64,000 nucleotides of DNA from DATDIC01 sp963777625 (GCA_963777625.1 CAVZRO010000011.1:124001-188000), one strand, 5' to 3'. Positions 15,744-25,149 are shown, numbered from the stretch's first letter. Notes: generated by a model from the sequence alone, not told the origin. Numbers and translations are program-made.

Positions 15744-17267
15744 ATGTGGAACCGCTTTTGGTGGATCGGCGCGGCACTGGCCTTGCTGGCCACGGTGCCT
15801 GCGCACGCCTCCGACATTCGCGTCGGTTACTCGCAGGACGCGTTGACGCTGGACCCGGCCAATCCGGGCAATCGCGACACCGAAACGATCATCCGCAACA
15901 TGTACGACGGCCTGCTGACGCGTGATGCGCAGATGCGCGTGGTGCCGGAACTGGCGGAGAGCTGGAAGCAGATCGACCCGGTGACCTACGAATTCCACCT
16001 GCGCCAGGGCGTCAGCTTCCATGATGGCACGCCAATGACCGCCGAGGATGTGAAGTTCACCTTCGATCGGGTGATGAGCGGCAAGATCGGCGGCATGACC
16101 AATCCGCGCAAGGACCTGCTCGGCCCGTTGAAGAGCGTCGACATCGTCGATCCGTATACGGTTCGCCTGGTCCTGAGTGCGCCGTGGCCCCTGCTGCCGG
16201 CGATGCTGCCATTCCAGGAGATTGTCAGCGAGGCGTTCGTGAAGAAGGTCGGTGACGCCGGCATGGTGACGCAAGAAGACGGCACCGGCGCCTTTCAGCT
16301 CAAGGAATGGGTGCGCGGGGACCGCATCGTGATGGATCGTTTCCCCGATTACTACGGCGGCTCGCCGGCGATTCCCCCCGTCGGGCCGGCAAAAGTCGAT
16401 CGGGTGATCTACAAGGTCATGCCGGACAATGCCGCGCGCGTGGCGGCCTTGCTGGCGGGCGATCTTGATATCATCAACAACTTGCCGGTGACCGCCATCA
16501 ACCAGGTGCGCGCCAATTCAGACACCACGGTCATGACGGTGAACGGCACGCGCACGTTCTTCCTGGCGATCAACAACAACAAGCCGCCGTTCACCGACGT
16601 GCGCGTGCGACAGGCGCTGAACCACGCCGTCGATCGCAAGCTGATTATCGCCAAGCTGATGAACGGGCTGGCGACACCGCTGAATGGCGTGCTCAGCCCC
16701 GATGCATTCGGCTTCGATCCGAATTTGCCGGAGTACAAATACGATCCTGCCGAGGCGAAGGCACTGCTGGCACAGGCGGGCGCGTCGAACCTGTCGCTGA
16801 CGCTGGATACGGATGGGGCATCGAAGGACATCGCCGAAGCCATCGCATCGATGATGTCGCGCAGCGGGATCACCGCGAAGGTGCAGGTGTGGGAGACGGC
16901 GGTGATCGTGCCGATCTGGGGCAATGCCGACAAGCGCAAGGACCATGACCTGTTCCTGACGTCATGGGGCAATGCGTCGCTCGATCCATCGGACATCATG
17001 ATGCCGGCAGTCCATGGCGGTGGCCGCGGCAATCGTGCGGGCTATGAAAACAAGGACGTGGACCAGTTGCTCGACCAGGCGGAACTGGAGACGGACCCGG
17101 CGAAACGGCAGGCCCTTTATGGGAAGGTGCAGGAGATGGTGCACGACGACGCACCGTGGGTTTTCCTGTGGCTGCCACAGGATGTGTACGGCGTGTCGAA
17201 GCGGCTGGTCGGATTCAAGCCGTCGGCCGACGGGAAGATCTACCTGTCGCGGGTGTCAGTGAAGTGA
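15744..17267 (+). CDS. Family 5 (DppA/OppA) ABC transporter substrate-binding protein
   Basis: The product has 507 residues. A cleavable signal, MWNRFWWIGAALALLATVPAHA, is followed by SDIRVGYSQDALTLDPAN, the typical start of SBP_bac_5 proteins. YEFHLRQGVSFHDGTPMTAEDVKFTFDR is the family signature. It captures peptides, opines or similar ligands in the periplasm for the permeases encoded next. A 235-bp palindromic-repeat array separates it from the first permease gene, so stoichiometry may be set by processing there, as in other importer operons. Confidence 0.93.
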   Translation: MWNRFWWIGAALALLATVPAHASDIRVGYSQDALTLDPANPGNRDTETIIRNMYDGLLTRDAQMRVVPELAESWKQIDPVTYEFHLRQGVSFHDGTPMTAEDVKFTFDRVMSGKIGGMTNPRKDLLGPLKSVDIVDPYTVRLVLSAPWPLLPAMLPFQEIVSEAFVKKVGDAGMVTQEDGTGAFQLKEWVRGDRIVMDRFPDYYGGSPAIPPVGPAKVDRVIYKVMPDNAARVAALLAGDLDIINNLPVTAINQVRANSDTTVMTVNGTRTFFLAINNNKPPFTDVRVRQALNHAVDRKLIIAKLMNGLATPLNGVLSPDAFGFDPNLPEYKYDPAEAKALLAQAGASNLSLTLDTDGASKDIAEAIASMMSRSGITAKVQVWETAVIVPIWGNADKRKDHDLFLTSWGNASLDPSDIMMPAVHGGGRGNRAGYENKDVDQLLDQAELETDPAKRQALYGKVQEMVHDDAPWVFLWLPQDVYGVSKRLVGFKPSADGKIYLSRVSVK

Positions 17268-17282
17268 CGCCAGACGCTACGT

Positions 17283-17490
17283 TCGTCATTCCCGCCAGCC
17301 CCGTCGTTCCCGCGAAGGCGGGAATCCATGCAACCCCCGGAGTTTCGCGGGATCTCGCATGGATGCCCGCCTTCGCGGGCATGACGGATCTTGCGCGGGC
17401 ATGACGGATCTGCGCGGGAATGACGGATGTTTCGCGGGCATGACGGATGCTTCGCGGTCATGATGGATGTTTCCTCAGCATGATGGATCG
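17283..17490. repeat. REP-type palindromic repeat array
   Basis: The array begins cgttcgtcattcccgcc and contains gttcccgcgaaggcgggaat and gcccgccttcgcgggcatga palindromes. These are followed by four degenerate repeats of cgcggg(c/a)atgacggat with lengths near 19-22 bp. It lies between the binding protein and the first permease of the same operon. Confidence 0.85.
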
Positions 17491-17502
17491 GCGCGACTGA
17501 CC

Positions 17503-18501
17503 ATGCGCCTGCTGCAACGCCTGCTGCATCTGATCCCGGTGCTTCTCGGCACAACGCTCGTCGTGTTCGCCATGAGTGCGGCGACACCGGGGGACCCGGT
17601 GCAGGTCATGCTGGGCGACCAACGCGTGACGCCCGAGCAAGTGGTGGCGTTGCGACACGACATGGGGCTCGACCTGCCGTGGCCGGAGCGCATGGTCAGC
17701 TTCGTCTGGCGCGCCATGCACGGTGATTTCGGCCTCAGCTTTTTCCACCGCCGCCCGGTGATCGACGTGATCGCCGACCGCCTGCCCGCCACCATCGAGT
17801 TGACCCTCGCGGCGACATTGCTGGCGTTGGCGATCGGTATTCCACTCGGCCTGTTTGCCGGGGTGCGGCGCGGCAGGCTGAGCGATCGCCTCGCCAGCGT
17901 GGCGGCCTTGCTCGGCGTGTCGCTGCCTGGCTTCTGGCTCGGCCTTCTGCTGATGCTGCTGTTCTCAGTGAAGTTGCACTGGTTCCCCGTGTCCGGCCGC
18001 AGCGGCTACGGCGACGAACCGCCGACGGTGACGCATCTGCTGCTGATCGACAGTCTGCTGGCCCACGATCCACAGGCGTTCCTCGGCGCGTTGCGCCACA
18101 TTGCATTGCCGGCGCTGACGCTCGCCTTGCCGATGGCGGCAGTGCTGATGCGCGTCACCCGCGCCGCGGTGATCGACGTGATGCGTACCGACTACGTGCT
18201 GTTCGCCGAGGCGAAGGGCCTGTCACGGACACGCGTGCTGGGACTGCACGTGCTGAAGAACGCGTTGGCGCCCACCGTGAGCGTCACCGCGATCGAGATC
18301 GGCGCGCTGTTGGGCGGCAACATGATCGTTGAATCGATCTTCGCATGGCCCGGCGTCGGCCGGCTGGTGGTGGAGGCGATCTTCGCGCGCGACTACCCGC
18401 TCGTGCAGGCTGCGGTGCTGCTTTACGCCGTGGTGTTCGTGGTGCTGAACAGCCTCGCCGACCTGCTCTACAGCGTGCTCAATCCGCGGATCGCGGCGTG
18501 A
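17503..18501 (+). CDS. DppB-type ABC transporter permease
   Basis: The 332-residue inner-membrane subunit starts MRLLQRLLHLIPVLLGTTLVVF, with about six membrane segments. The family marker for the N-terminal permease is GDPVQVMLGDQRVTPEQVVALRHDMGLD. The EAA loop is DYVLFAEAKGLSRTRVLGLHVLKN. The start at 17503 is chosen because the upstream in-frame codons fall in the repeat array. It couples to the next gene by GTGA overlap. Confidence 0.93.
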   Translation: MRLLQRLLHLIPVLLGTTLVVFAMSAATPGDPVQVMLGDQRVTPEQVVALRHDMGLDLPWPERMVSFVWRAMHGDFGLSFFHRRPVIDVIADRLPATIELTLAATLLALAIGIPLGLFAGVRRGRLSDRLASVAALLGVSLPGFWLGLLLMLLFSVKLHWFPVSGRSGYGDEPPTVTHLLLIDSLLAHDPQAFLGALRHIALPALTLALPMAAVLMRVTRAAVIDVMRTDYVLFAEAKGLSRTRVLGLHVLKNALAPTVSVTAIEIGALLGGNMIVESIFAWPGVGRLVVEAIFARDYPLVQAAVLLYAVVFVVLNSLADLLYSVLNPRIAA

Positions 18502-19376
18502 GCGCGAGCCTCGCCGCCGCATCGCCCACGGCGCTCGGTCTGCGACGGCTGCGCGCCGATCGCGCCAGCACGATCTGCATCGGCGTCATCGTCTTCGCCG
18601 GCCTGGTCGCGATCTTCGCGCCACTGATCGCGCCGCACGATCCCGCCGATGCCGATCTGCTGCGGCGCCTGCAGCCGCCGGCGTGGCAGGATGGTGGTGA
18701 CTGGTCCTATCCGCTCGGCTGCGACGGGCTGGGCCGCGACATGCTGTCACGACTGATTTTCGGCGCGCGCGTCTCGTTGGGGGTGGGCTTTGGCGTCGTG
18801 CTGGCGTCCACGGTGATCGGCGCGCTGCTCGGCATGATCGCCGGATTCGCGCGCGGGATGCTGGATGCGGTGGTTTCACGCGTCGCCGATGTGCTGCTGG
18901 GATTTCCCTATCTGGTGTTCGCGATCGGTTTGATGGGCATGATGGGCCCCGGCCTGTCCAACATCGTGCTCACGCTGGTGCTGAAGGAATGGGTCGTGGC
19001 CTTCCGCGTCGCCCGCGGCGAAACGCTGGGGGCACGGGAACTGGATTACGTCGAGTCGGCACGTGCCATCGGCTGCCGCCCGTTGCGCATTCTGCGCGGT
19101 GAAATCCTGCCCAACATCCTGTCCCCGGTGCTGGTCGTCGCGACGATCCGCATCGCCCAGGTGATCATCATGGAATCGAGCCTGTCCTTCCTGGGATTGG
19201 GCGTGCAGCCGCCGGCGGTGTCGTGGGGCGCGATGGTGGCCGACGGGCGCGAATATCTTGCCGACGGCTGGTGGGTCGCGACGCTGCCGGGCTTGGCGAT
19301 CCTGATCGTCGTCGTGGCGATCAATCTCGCGAGCCAGGGTGCGCGCGAGGCGTTCGATCCGCGAATCCACCGATGA
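18498..19376 (+). CDS. DppC-type ABC transporter permease
   Basis: The 292-residue product starts at GTG 18498, overlapping the previous stop. It has five to six membrane helices and a DppC-style N-terminus with FAPLIAPHDPADADLLRR. GCDGLGRDMLSRLIFGARVSLGVG is the DppC signature. The EAA loop is ELDYVESARAIGCRPLRILRGEILPN. It ends REAFDPRIHR and overlaps the ATPase gene by ATGA. With the DppB-type partner it forms the translocation pore. Confidence 0.93.
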   Translation: MSASLAAASPTALGLRRLRADRASTICIGVIVFAGLVAIFAPLIAPHDPADADLLRRLQPPAWQDGGDWSYPLGCDGLGRDMLSRLIFGARVSLGVGFGVVLASTVIGALLGMIAGFARGMLDAVVSRVADVLLGFPYLVFAIGLMGMMGPGLSNIVLTLVLKEWVVAFRVARGETLGARELDYVESARAIGCRPLRILRGEILPNILSPVLVVATIRIAQVIIMESSLSFLGLGVQPPAVSWGAMVADGREYLADGWWVATLPGLAILIVVVAINLASQGAREAFDPRIHR

Positions 19377-20345
19377 CCGCTGCCATTCTGAGCATTCGCG
19401 ATCTCAGCGTCGCATTCCATGGCGACACCGGCGTGGGCTACGCGGTGAATGGCGTCGATCTGGATGTGCGCCGTGGCGAATGCCTTGGCGTCGTGGGCGA
19501 GTCAGGATCAGGCAAGACGGTTACATTCCTTGCCACCCTGGGCCTGCTGCCGGCGGCGGCACGCATCACGGCGAGCCGGCTGTCGTGGCAGGGCACGGAT
19601 TTGCGCGGTCTGTCGCCCGCCGGATGGCGCGCGCTGCGTGGGCGCGACATCGCGTTGACGATGCAGGACGCGCTGACGGCGCTCAACCCCGCGCTGACCG
19701 TCGGCACGCAGATCATTGAGGTGTTGGCGGCGCACGGCGATCTGCCATCCGCCGCCGCGCGCCGCGCACGGGCCGCGGAGCTGCTGCGGTTGGTCGGTAT
19801 CGCCGACCCGCCGCGACAGTTGCGCGCCTATCCGCATGAGCTGTCCGGCGGCATGCGGCAGCGCGTGATGATCGCGGTGGCGCTGGCCTGCGGGCCGAAG
19901 CTGCTGATCGCGGACGAACCCACGACCGCGCTTGACGTGACGGTGCAGGCGCAGGTGCTGGAGCTGCTAGACGCGCTGCGGGCGGAGCTGGGACTGAGCC
20001 TGGTGCTGATCACGCATAACCTCGGTGTGGTGTCGGCGCATTGTGACCGCGTGGCGGTGATGTACGCGGGACAGGTGGTCGAAACAGGTCCCGCCGCGCA
20101 GGTCATTGCTAGTCCGGCGCATCCCTATACGGCCGGCGCTGTTGGAGTGCCTGCCCCGCCTGGACCGGCTGGATGTGCCGCTGCGGCCGATTGCCGGTGG
20201 CCTTCCCGATCTGATGCATCCACCCACCGGCTGCCGGTTCGCGGCCCGCTGTGCCGCGCACGTCGACGCCTGTGATCGGCCGCAACCAATGCACACGCTG
20301 CGGGAGGAGCGGGCCGCGCGCTGCCATCTCGCGAGCGCCGCATGA
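19373..20345 (+). pseudogene. DppD-type ABC transporter ATPase, one frameshift near C-terminus
   Basis: It starts MTAAILSIRDLSVAFHGDTG. Walker A is GESGSGKTV, the signature LSGGMRQRVMIAVALAC and Walker B LLIADEPTTALD. After SPAHPYT at about 20142 the frame slips. The next frame gives the normal tail LLECLPRLDRLDVPLRPIAG and the Cys-rich oligopeptide-ATPase motif GCRFAARCAAHVDACDRP, ending at TGA 20343-20345. The span has one base too many. The nucleotide-binding core is complete before the lesion, so even a truncated product might keep ATPase parts. The true stop overlaps the next ATG as ATGA. Confidence 0.85.
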
Positions 20346-21371
20346 CAGCGGCCCTTGGTGCTCCCCTCGTCGCGTTGCACGGGGTCAGCCGTCGGTTCGC
20401 GGTTCGCCGCACGTCTGCCGGATGTCATGGCTCGCCGTCCCGTCGCTTTCGTGCGCGCGGTCGACCGCGTCGACCTGACGATCGCACGCGGTGAGTGCCT
20501 GGGCCTGATCGGCGAAAGCGGCTGCGGCAAATCGACGCTCGGCCGTCTCGCGTTGCGTCTGCGCGAACCCAGCGCGGGCAGCGTCTGTTTCGACGGCGTC
20601 GATCTCGCCAGTCTCGATGCACGCGCCCTCGCGGCCCTGCGTCCGCGCATGCAGATCGTTTTCCAGGACCCTTATGCATCGCTGAACCCGCGCCGTAACG
20701 TGGAGCAGATCGTCGGCCTGCCGCTTCGCCTGCACACCAGCCTTGCCGCCGCGGAACGCCGCGCGCGGGTGACCGAGGCGCTGGAATGGGTCGGCCTCGG
20801 CGCCGCGCATCTTCACCGCTATCCGCACCAGTTCTCCGGCGGCCAGCGCCAACGCATCGGCATCGCCCGCGCGCTCGTGCTGCATCCCGAGTTTGTCGTG
20901 TGCGATGAGCCCGTCTCCGCCCTCGACGTTTCGGTGCAGGCGCAGATCATCGAGCTGCTGGCCGGCCTGCGCCGCAAGCTTGGCCTGGCGTATCTGTTCA
21001 TTTCCCATGATCTCGCCGTGGTCGCGCATGTCAGCGACCGCATCGCGGTGATGTATCTTGGCCGTATCGTCGAGCTTGGCCCGGCGCGCGACGTCGTCCG
21101 CGCGCCACGCCATCCCTACACGCGCGCGTTGCTGTCCGCGGTGCCGGATGTCCACGCCACGCGCTCCGGCCGTACGCGGTTGGCGGGCGAGCCACCCTCG
21201 CCGCTGCATCCGCCCAGCGGCTGCGCTTTCCATCCGCGCTGCCCGCACGCCCAGGATATCTGCCGCCGCACGCCGCCTCGCCTGACCGAAGTCGCATCCG
21301 GTCATGTTGCCGCGTGCCATTTCGCGGACTCCCTGATCCCGATACCAGCACGACTGGAGACTGTTCCATGA
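20342..21371 (+). pseudogene. DppF-type ABC transporter ATPase, one frameshift near N-terminus
   Basis: The coupled start is ATG 20342, reading MTAALGAPLVALHGVSRRFA. The frame slips near 20425-20435. The remainder (RRPVAFVRAVDRVDLTIARGE onward) runs in the frame that also has a possible internal ATG at 20427. Walker A GESGCGKST, signature FSGGQRQRIGIARAL and Walker B VVCDEPVSALDVSVQ are intact, and the C-terminal Cys motif GCAFHPRCPHAQDICRR is present. The span of 1030 nt has one extra base. It ends overlapping the AtuA-like gene. Confidence 0.83.
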
Positions 21372-22729
21372 AGTCGATGAAAATCATCTCGCCGAACGGC
21401 CATCTTGGCTTCGCGCCGCTGAAGCCCGAGAGCTTCGCGATCGGTGTCGATGCGGGGCCGGACTATATCGGCGCGGACTCCGGCAGCGACGATGTCGGCC
21501 CGGTTCCGTTGGGTTCCGATACCTCGACCAGCCCCGTCGGTTGGCAGACGCACGATCTGGAGCAGATGCTGCTGGCCTCGCGCCGCATCGGCGTGCCGAT
21601 GATAATCGGCTCGGCCGGCGATACCGGCAGCAACAGCCGCGTTGACCTGTATCTCGGCATCATCCGCGAGCTGGCGCGGAAGCACGGGCTCAGGCCGTTC
21701 AGGCTCGGCTGGTATTATTCCGACGTGCCGAAGCAGCGTCTGCGCGCGGCGATCGAGAATGGCGAGGAAATCGCCGGCCTCGACGGCCGTGCGTCGCTGA
21801 CGTTGCAGGAGCTCGAGGCGACCGACCGCATCGTCGCCATGGCGGGCGTGCATCCGTATATCAAGCTGCTGCAACAGGGCGCCGATGTAATCATCGGTGG
21901 CCGCAGCAGCGACTGCGCCGTGTTCGCCGCACCTGCCATCCACCATGGCTTTCCCGAATCGCTTGCCTACTATCTCGGCAAGGTGCTGGAGTGCGCGTCG
22001 TTTTGCGCCGAACCTTACGGTGCCAAGGAAACCGTGCTGGGTGAGATCACCAGCGACGATGTGCGCGTCACCGCGATGCACCCGGAACAGCGCTGCACCA
22101 TCGCCTCGGTTGCCGGGCATGCGATGTATGAACGGTCCAATCCGTTCTTCGAGTATGTCGCCGGCGGGCGGCTGAATATGACCAACTGCAATTATCAGCA
22201 GGTCGATCCGCGCACCACGCGCATCACCGGTCCGACTTTCGAGCCCGCGCCCGAGTTCCGCGTCAAGCTGGAAGGCTCGGGCAAGGTGGGAGAACGCTAT
22301 GTCGGCCTGGTGGGGATTCGCGACCCTTATTCCGTTGCCAATGTGGATCGCATGATCGACTGGGCGAAGCAGCAGGTGCGCGAGGCTTTCGGCAACGCGC
22401 AGTACGAGCTGCATTACACGGTGTATGGCCGCGACGGCGTGATGGGCGCGATGGAACCCAGGCATGACCGGCCGCCACATGAAATCGCGGTCCTGGTGCA
22501 GGGCGTCGCGCCCAGCAGGGAAATGGCCGAGGAAGTCACGCTGATCGGCACCCGGCAGATGTTCTATGCCCGCCTGCCGGAGGTGAAGGGCACCGCGGGC
22601 TCTGTTGCCTTTCCGTTGGACGAAGTGATGCGCGCCAGCCCGGCCTATCGCTGGACGGTCAACCACACCTATGCGGTGCCGGATGGCCTCGCGCTGCATG
22701 AAACGCATCTCGAAACGGTAGGAGCCTAG
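21368..22729 (+). CDS. AtuA-like (DUF1446, acyclic terpene utilization family) protein
   Basis: The product has 453 residues and starts MKSMKIISPNGHLGFAPLKP. The pattern VGWQTHDLEQMLLASRRIG, IIGSAGDTGSNSR and DVIIGGRSSDCAVFAAPAI belongs to the AtuA/DUF1446 family. Its founder is needed for acyclic terpene catabolism, but members elsewhere occur in other acid-utilization clusters. The enzymatic activity is not established. It is translationally coupled to the importer ATPase and is followed by a DUF4387 gene, its usual partner. The set is therefore probably the first intracellular step for the imported compound. Confidence 0.85.
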   Translation: MKSMKIISPNGHLGFAPLKPESFAIGVDAGPDYIGADSGSDDVGPVPLGSDTSTSPVGWQTHDLEQMLLASRRIGVPMIIGSAGDTGSNSRVDLYLGIIRELARKHGLRPFRLGWYYSDVPKQRLRAAIENGEEIAGLDGRASLTLQELEATDRIVAMAGVHPYIKLLQQGADVIIGGRSSDCAVFAAPAIHHGFPESLAYYLGKVLECASFCAEPYGAKETVLGEITSDDVRVTAMHPEQRCTIASVAGHAMYERSNPFFEYVAGGRLNMTNCNYQQVDPRTTRITGPTFEPAPEFRVKLEGSGKVGERYVGLVGIRDPYSVANVDRMIDWAKQQVREAFGNAQYELHYTVYGRDGVMGAMEPRHDRPPHEIAVLVQGVAPSREMAEEVTLIGTRQMFYARLPEVKGTAGSVAFPLDEVMRASPAYRWTVNHTYAVPDGLALHETHLETVGA

Positions 22730-22737
22730 ATCCCACC

Positions 22738-23109
22738 ATGGCCAAGACCCTCGCCCAGTTGGCAAAGACCGTCCGCAGCAAGAATGCCGGGGTGGACAAG
22801 ATCACCTTCGACATCATCTTCCACGACCGCTCAACCTATGAGCATGTGAAACAGGCCAAGGTGTTGACGCGCGAAACCATCACCGCGCTGTATAACATTC
22901 CGGACTCGCGCATTTCCGACTTTGTCGAATTCGACCCCGGCTGCGCGATCAAATTCACCATCTACCGCAGCACGCCAAGCGGCAGCGCCGGAGACCCGGA
23001 CATTTTTGGCGCGCAACAATATGCGCCATTGCTCGGTATCGAGGTGCCCGATTGCCTGGATTCCCGCTTGCGCGGGAATGACGAACGTAACGCGGTAGTC
23101 ACGCCCTGA
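22738..23109 (+). CDS. DUF4387-domain protein with a repeat-derived C-terminal tail
   Basis: The first ~105 residues (MAKTLAQLAKTVRSKNAGVD..., PDSRISDFVEFDPGCAIKFT, GDPDIFGAQQYAPLLGIEVP) are DUF4387, which regularly follows AtuA-like genes as a small partner subunit. The last ~19 residues (DCLDSRLRGNDERNAVVTP) are encoded by a palindromic repeat, since DSRLRGND is the translation of such repeats. The repeat appears to have replaced or extended the natural end of the gene. It starts 9 bp after the AtuA-like stop. Confidence 0.85.
   Translation: MAKTLAQLAKTVRSKNAGVDKITFDIIFHDRSTYEHVKQAKVLTRETITALYNIPDSRISDFVEFDPGCAIKFTIYRSTPSGSAGDPDIFGAQQYAPLLGIEVPDCLDSRLRGNDERNAVVTP
23059..23080. repeat. REP-type palindrome inside the 3' end of the DUF4387 gene
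   Basis: A ttcccgc/gcgggaa stem with a ttgc loop, followed by tgacg, lies in frame within the coding region and supplies its last codons before the stop. Confidence 0.8.
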
Positions 23110-23133
23110 GCCGGCACGCGGAGGTTCCGTTCC

Positions 23134-23161
23134 CCTCTCCCCCGCGCTTGCGGGGGAGAGG
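23134..23161. terminator. Strong hairpin between convergent genes
   Basis: A perfect 12-bp stem runs from cctctcccccgc (23134-23145) to gcgggggagagg (23150-23161) with a four-base gctt loop. It lies between the convergent 3' ends of the DUF4387 gene and the XRE regulator. No U-tract follows, so it is a hairpin-type terminator or a dispersed palindrome rather than a textbook intrinsic terminator. Confidence 0.55.
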
Positions 23162-23186
23162 CTGGGTGAGGGGGGCCGTCCCCAGG

Positions 23187-24077
23187 TCAGGTCACCAGAT
23201 TTGCCGCGCCCAGCAATTGCCGCAGCCGATTGGCTCCCGCGGCACCTTTCAACGCTTCCCGCCAGCTCGCCTCCGCGACCCGCTGATGCGCGGCGATCGC
23301 CTCGTCCGCTCCGGTGATCATGGCGACCCCGGTCTGCGCGGTGGACTGGGCATCGGGACGGAACGGATTGATCGCCAGACTGACACGATCGCGGGCGCGC
23401 AGGACCATGAAGTGCGAGCTCGGCTCTGGGCCGGTCAACAGGCCGAATTGCAGCCCCATCGGCTCGGCCTCCATCAGGGCGGCCATGTTCTCGACCTCGG
23501 TTTCGGCGACCTGACGGCACATCCGCCGGACCCGTTCAGAGACCGCCAGTCCCGCCGCGATCCCGGTTTCCAGCATCTTGCGCACCGAGTTGACCGGGAC
23601 GATGCAGATGATCCCCGGCCGCCGCATCGAGTACATGCGCTTGCGGGCGGCGAGTATGCCGAGCACCTGGTCGCCCTGCGTACGCACGATCGCACGGTCT
23701 CCGGCGCCCTGCGCGGCAAATTCGTTGTACGCCTCGGCCAGCGCCGCATCGTAGGTATCCGACGTGGTCAGGTAACAGACCGGACCGAACACCTGAAGCA
23801 CCTGATCGGCGGTTTCCTCGATCTGGCGCAGCCGCTCAAAATAAGCGATCGGTCGGTTATAATATTCGACGCCGATACCCAGCAGCGAGAGCGGTGAGAT
23901 TTTCAGCAGTTCCGCCAGTCGCTTGACCGTATCGAGCTTGATGACCTCGCCTTTTTCATAGCGGTACAGCGCCGCGCGAGACACGCCCAGGCGCGCCGCG
24001 ATCTCCTCCGCGCGCAGGCCGGATTCAAGCCTGTAGGCCCGGAGCTGCTGCCCGATCTCCGTGAACCGCATAGACAT
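23187..24077 (-). CDS. XRE-family transcriptional regulator with large effector domain
   Basis: The product has 296 residues from ATG 24077 (MSMRFTEIGQQLRAYRLESG). The N-terminal HTH is clear: AEEIAARLGVSRAALYRYEKGE with LDTVKRLAELLKIS. Residues ~80-290 form a separate domain with YFERLRQIEETADQVLQVFG and ITGADEAIAAHQRVAEASW; I do not recognise it, and it may bind a ligand. It is downstream of the tartronate-semialdehyde reductase gene on the same strand and may control that glyoxylate branch. The longer upstream ORF runs into that gene's 5' gap and is not used. Confidence 0.82.
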   Translation of the reverse strand: MSMRFTEIGQQLRAYRLESGLRAEEIAARLGVSRAALYRYEKGEVIKLDTVKRLAELLKISPLSLLGIGVEYYNRPIAYFERLRQIEETADQVLQVFGPVCYLTTSDTYDAALAEAYNEFAAQGAGDRAIVRTQGDQVLGILAARKRMYSMRRPGIICIVPVNSVRKMLETGIAAGLAVSERVRRMCRQVAETEVENMAALMEAEPMGLQFGLLTGPEPSSHFMVLRARDRVSLAINPFRPDAQSTAQTGVAMITGADEAIAAHQRVAEASWREALKGAAGANRLRQLLGAANLVT

Positions 24078-24204
24078 CGAAAATACCCCGCCCCCAGCCC
24101 CGAGTCGCGAGAACGCGATATCTCTCACGATTCGGTGATAAGGTGAAAGTAAACGGTAAAGCTGCCGAAAATCAACCTTTTCTCGACGCCAGCTGGGCTG
24201 TGCG

Positions 24205-25092
24205 TTATTTTTTGTCGCGCAGAGAAAATCCTGCGAGGCCTTCGATCGCCTGCACCATGGCCGAATGGTCCAGGTCGGCCCCGCCATGCGCCGCGCAGGA
24301 CGCAAACATCTGCTGCGCCACCGCCGTGTTCGGCAACGCAAGCTCCAACTCCCGGGCGGCCGACAGCGCCAGGTTCAGATCCTTCTGGTGCAACCGAATG
24401 CGGAACCCAGGGTTGAACGCGCCATTCAGCATTCGCTCCCCATGGACCTCCAGAATGCGGGAGGATGCGAACCCGCCCATCAGCGCGGCCCGTACCTTGG
24501 CCGGGTCCGCCCCTGCCTTGGCCGCGAACACGAGCGCTTCCGATACTGCCTGTATATTCAGCGCGACGATGATCTGGTTCGCCACCTTGCACGTCTGCCC
24601 GTCGCCGTTCTGCGGGCCGACATGGGTGATGTTCTTTCCCATCGCCTCGAACAACGGCTTCGCCCGGGCGAAGGCGGCGTCCGGGCCGCCGACCATGATG
24701 GTCAGCGTCGCCTGTTTGGCGCCCACTTCGCCACCGGACACCGGCGCGTCGAGATAATCGCATCCCTTGGCATTGATTTTGTTGGCAAACTCTTTGGTTG
24801 CGATCGGGCTGATCGACGACATGTCGATCACCAGCGCGCCGTGCTTCAGCCCGTGCGCTGCGCCATGCTCGGCGAACAGCGCCTGCTCCACGTCCGGTGT
24901 GTCCGGCACCATCAGGATCACCACCTCCGACCTGGCCGCGACGGCGTGGTTGTTGCCAACCACTTCGGCCGCGGACCGCACTTCCTCGGTCAGGCTCTTG
25001 CGGTCGGGGACCACCAGTTCGTGCCCGGCTTTCTTCAGATTGAGCGCCATCGGGCGTCCCATGATGCCGAGGCCGATGAATCCGATCTTCAT
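24205..25092 (-). CDS. garR: 2-hydroxy-3-oxopropionate (tartronate semialdehyde) reductase
   Basis: The product has 295 residues. MKIGFIGLGIMGRPMALNLK is the Rossmann glycine motif of beta-hydroxyacid dehydrogenases. DAPVSGGEVGAKQATLTIMVGG is the substrate motif, and the catalytic Lys lies in GQTCKVANQ. It reduces tartronate semialdehyde to D-glycerate with NAD(P)H in glyoxylate or glycolate use. The start at 25092 is set by AGGGGA 8 bp upstream. Hydroxypyruvate isomerase is encoded directly upstream, which supports this over the related 3-hydroxyisobutyrate dehydrogenase. No glyoxylate carboligase gene is in view. Confidence 0.87.
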   Translation of the reverse strand: MKIGFIGLGIMGRPMALNLKKAGHELVVPDRKSLTEEVRSAAEVVGNNHAVAARSEVVILMVPDTPDVEQALFAEHGAAHGLKHGALVIDMSSISPIATKEFANKINAKGCDYLDAPVSGGEVGAKQATLTIMVGGPDAAFARAKPLFEAMGKNITHVGPQNGDGQTCKVANQIIVALNIQAVSEALVFAAKAGADPAKVRAALMGGFASSRILEVHGERMLNGAFNPGFRIRLHQKDLNLALSAARELELALPNTAVAQQMFASCAAHGGADLDHSAMVQAIEGLAGFSLRDKK

Positions 25093-25149
25093 GTGTTTTG
25101 TCCCCTGTTCATGCACTCAATGGCGGGCACGGTTGCAAACGACCGCGTC

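Noticed and set aside
17283..17490. CRISPR array in the repeat-rich gap
   Set aside because: The repeats are imperfect palindromes of the REP type with variable short spacing and no unique spacers or cas genes.
21302..22765. 487-codon open frame opposite the AtuA-like gene
   Set aside because: Antisense shadow; the AtuA family motifs are on the plus strand with a coupled start.
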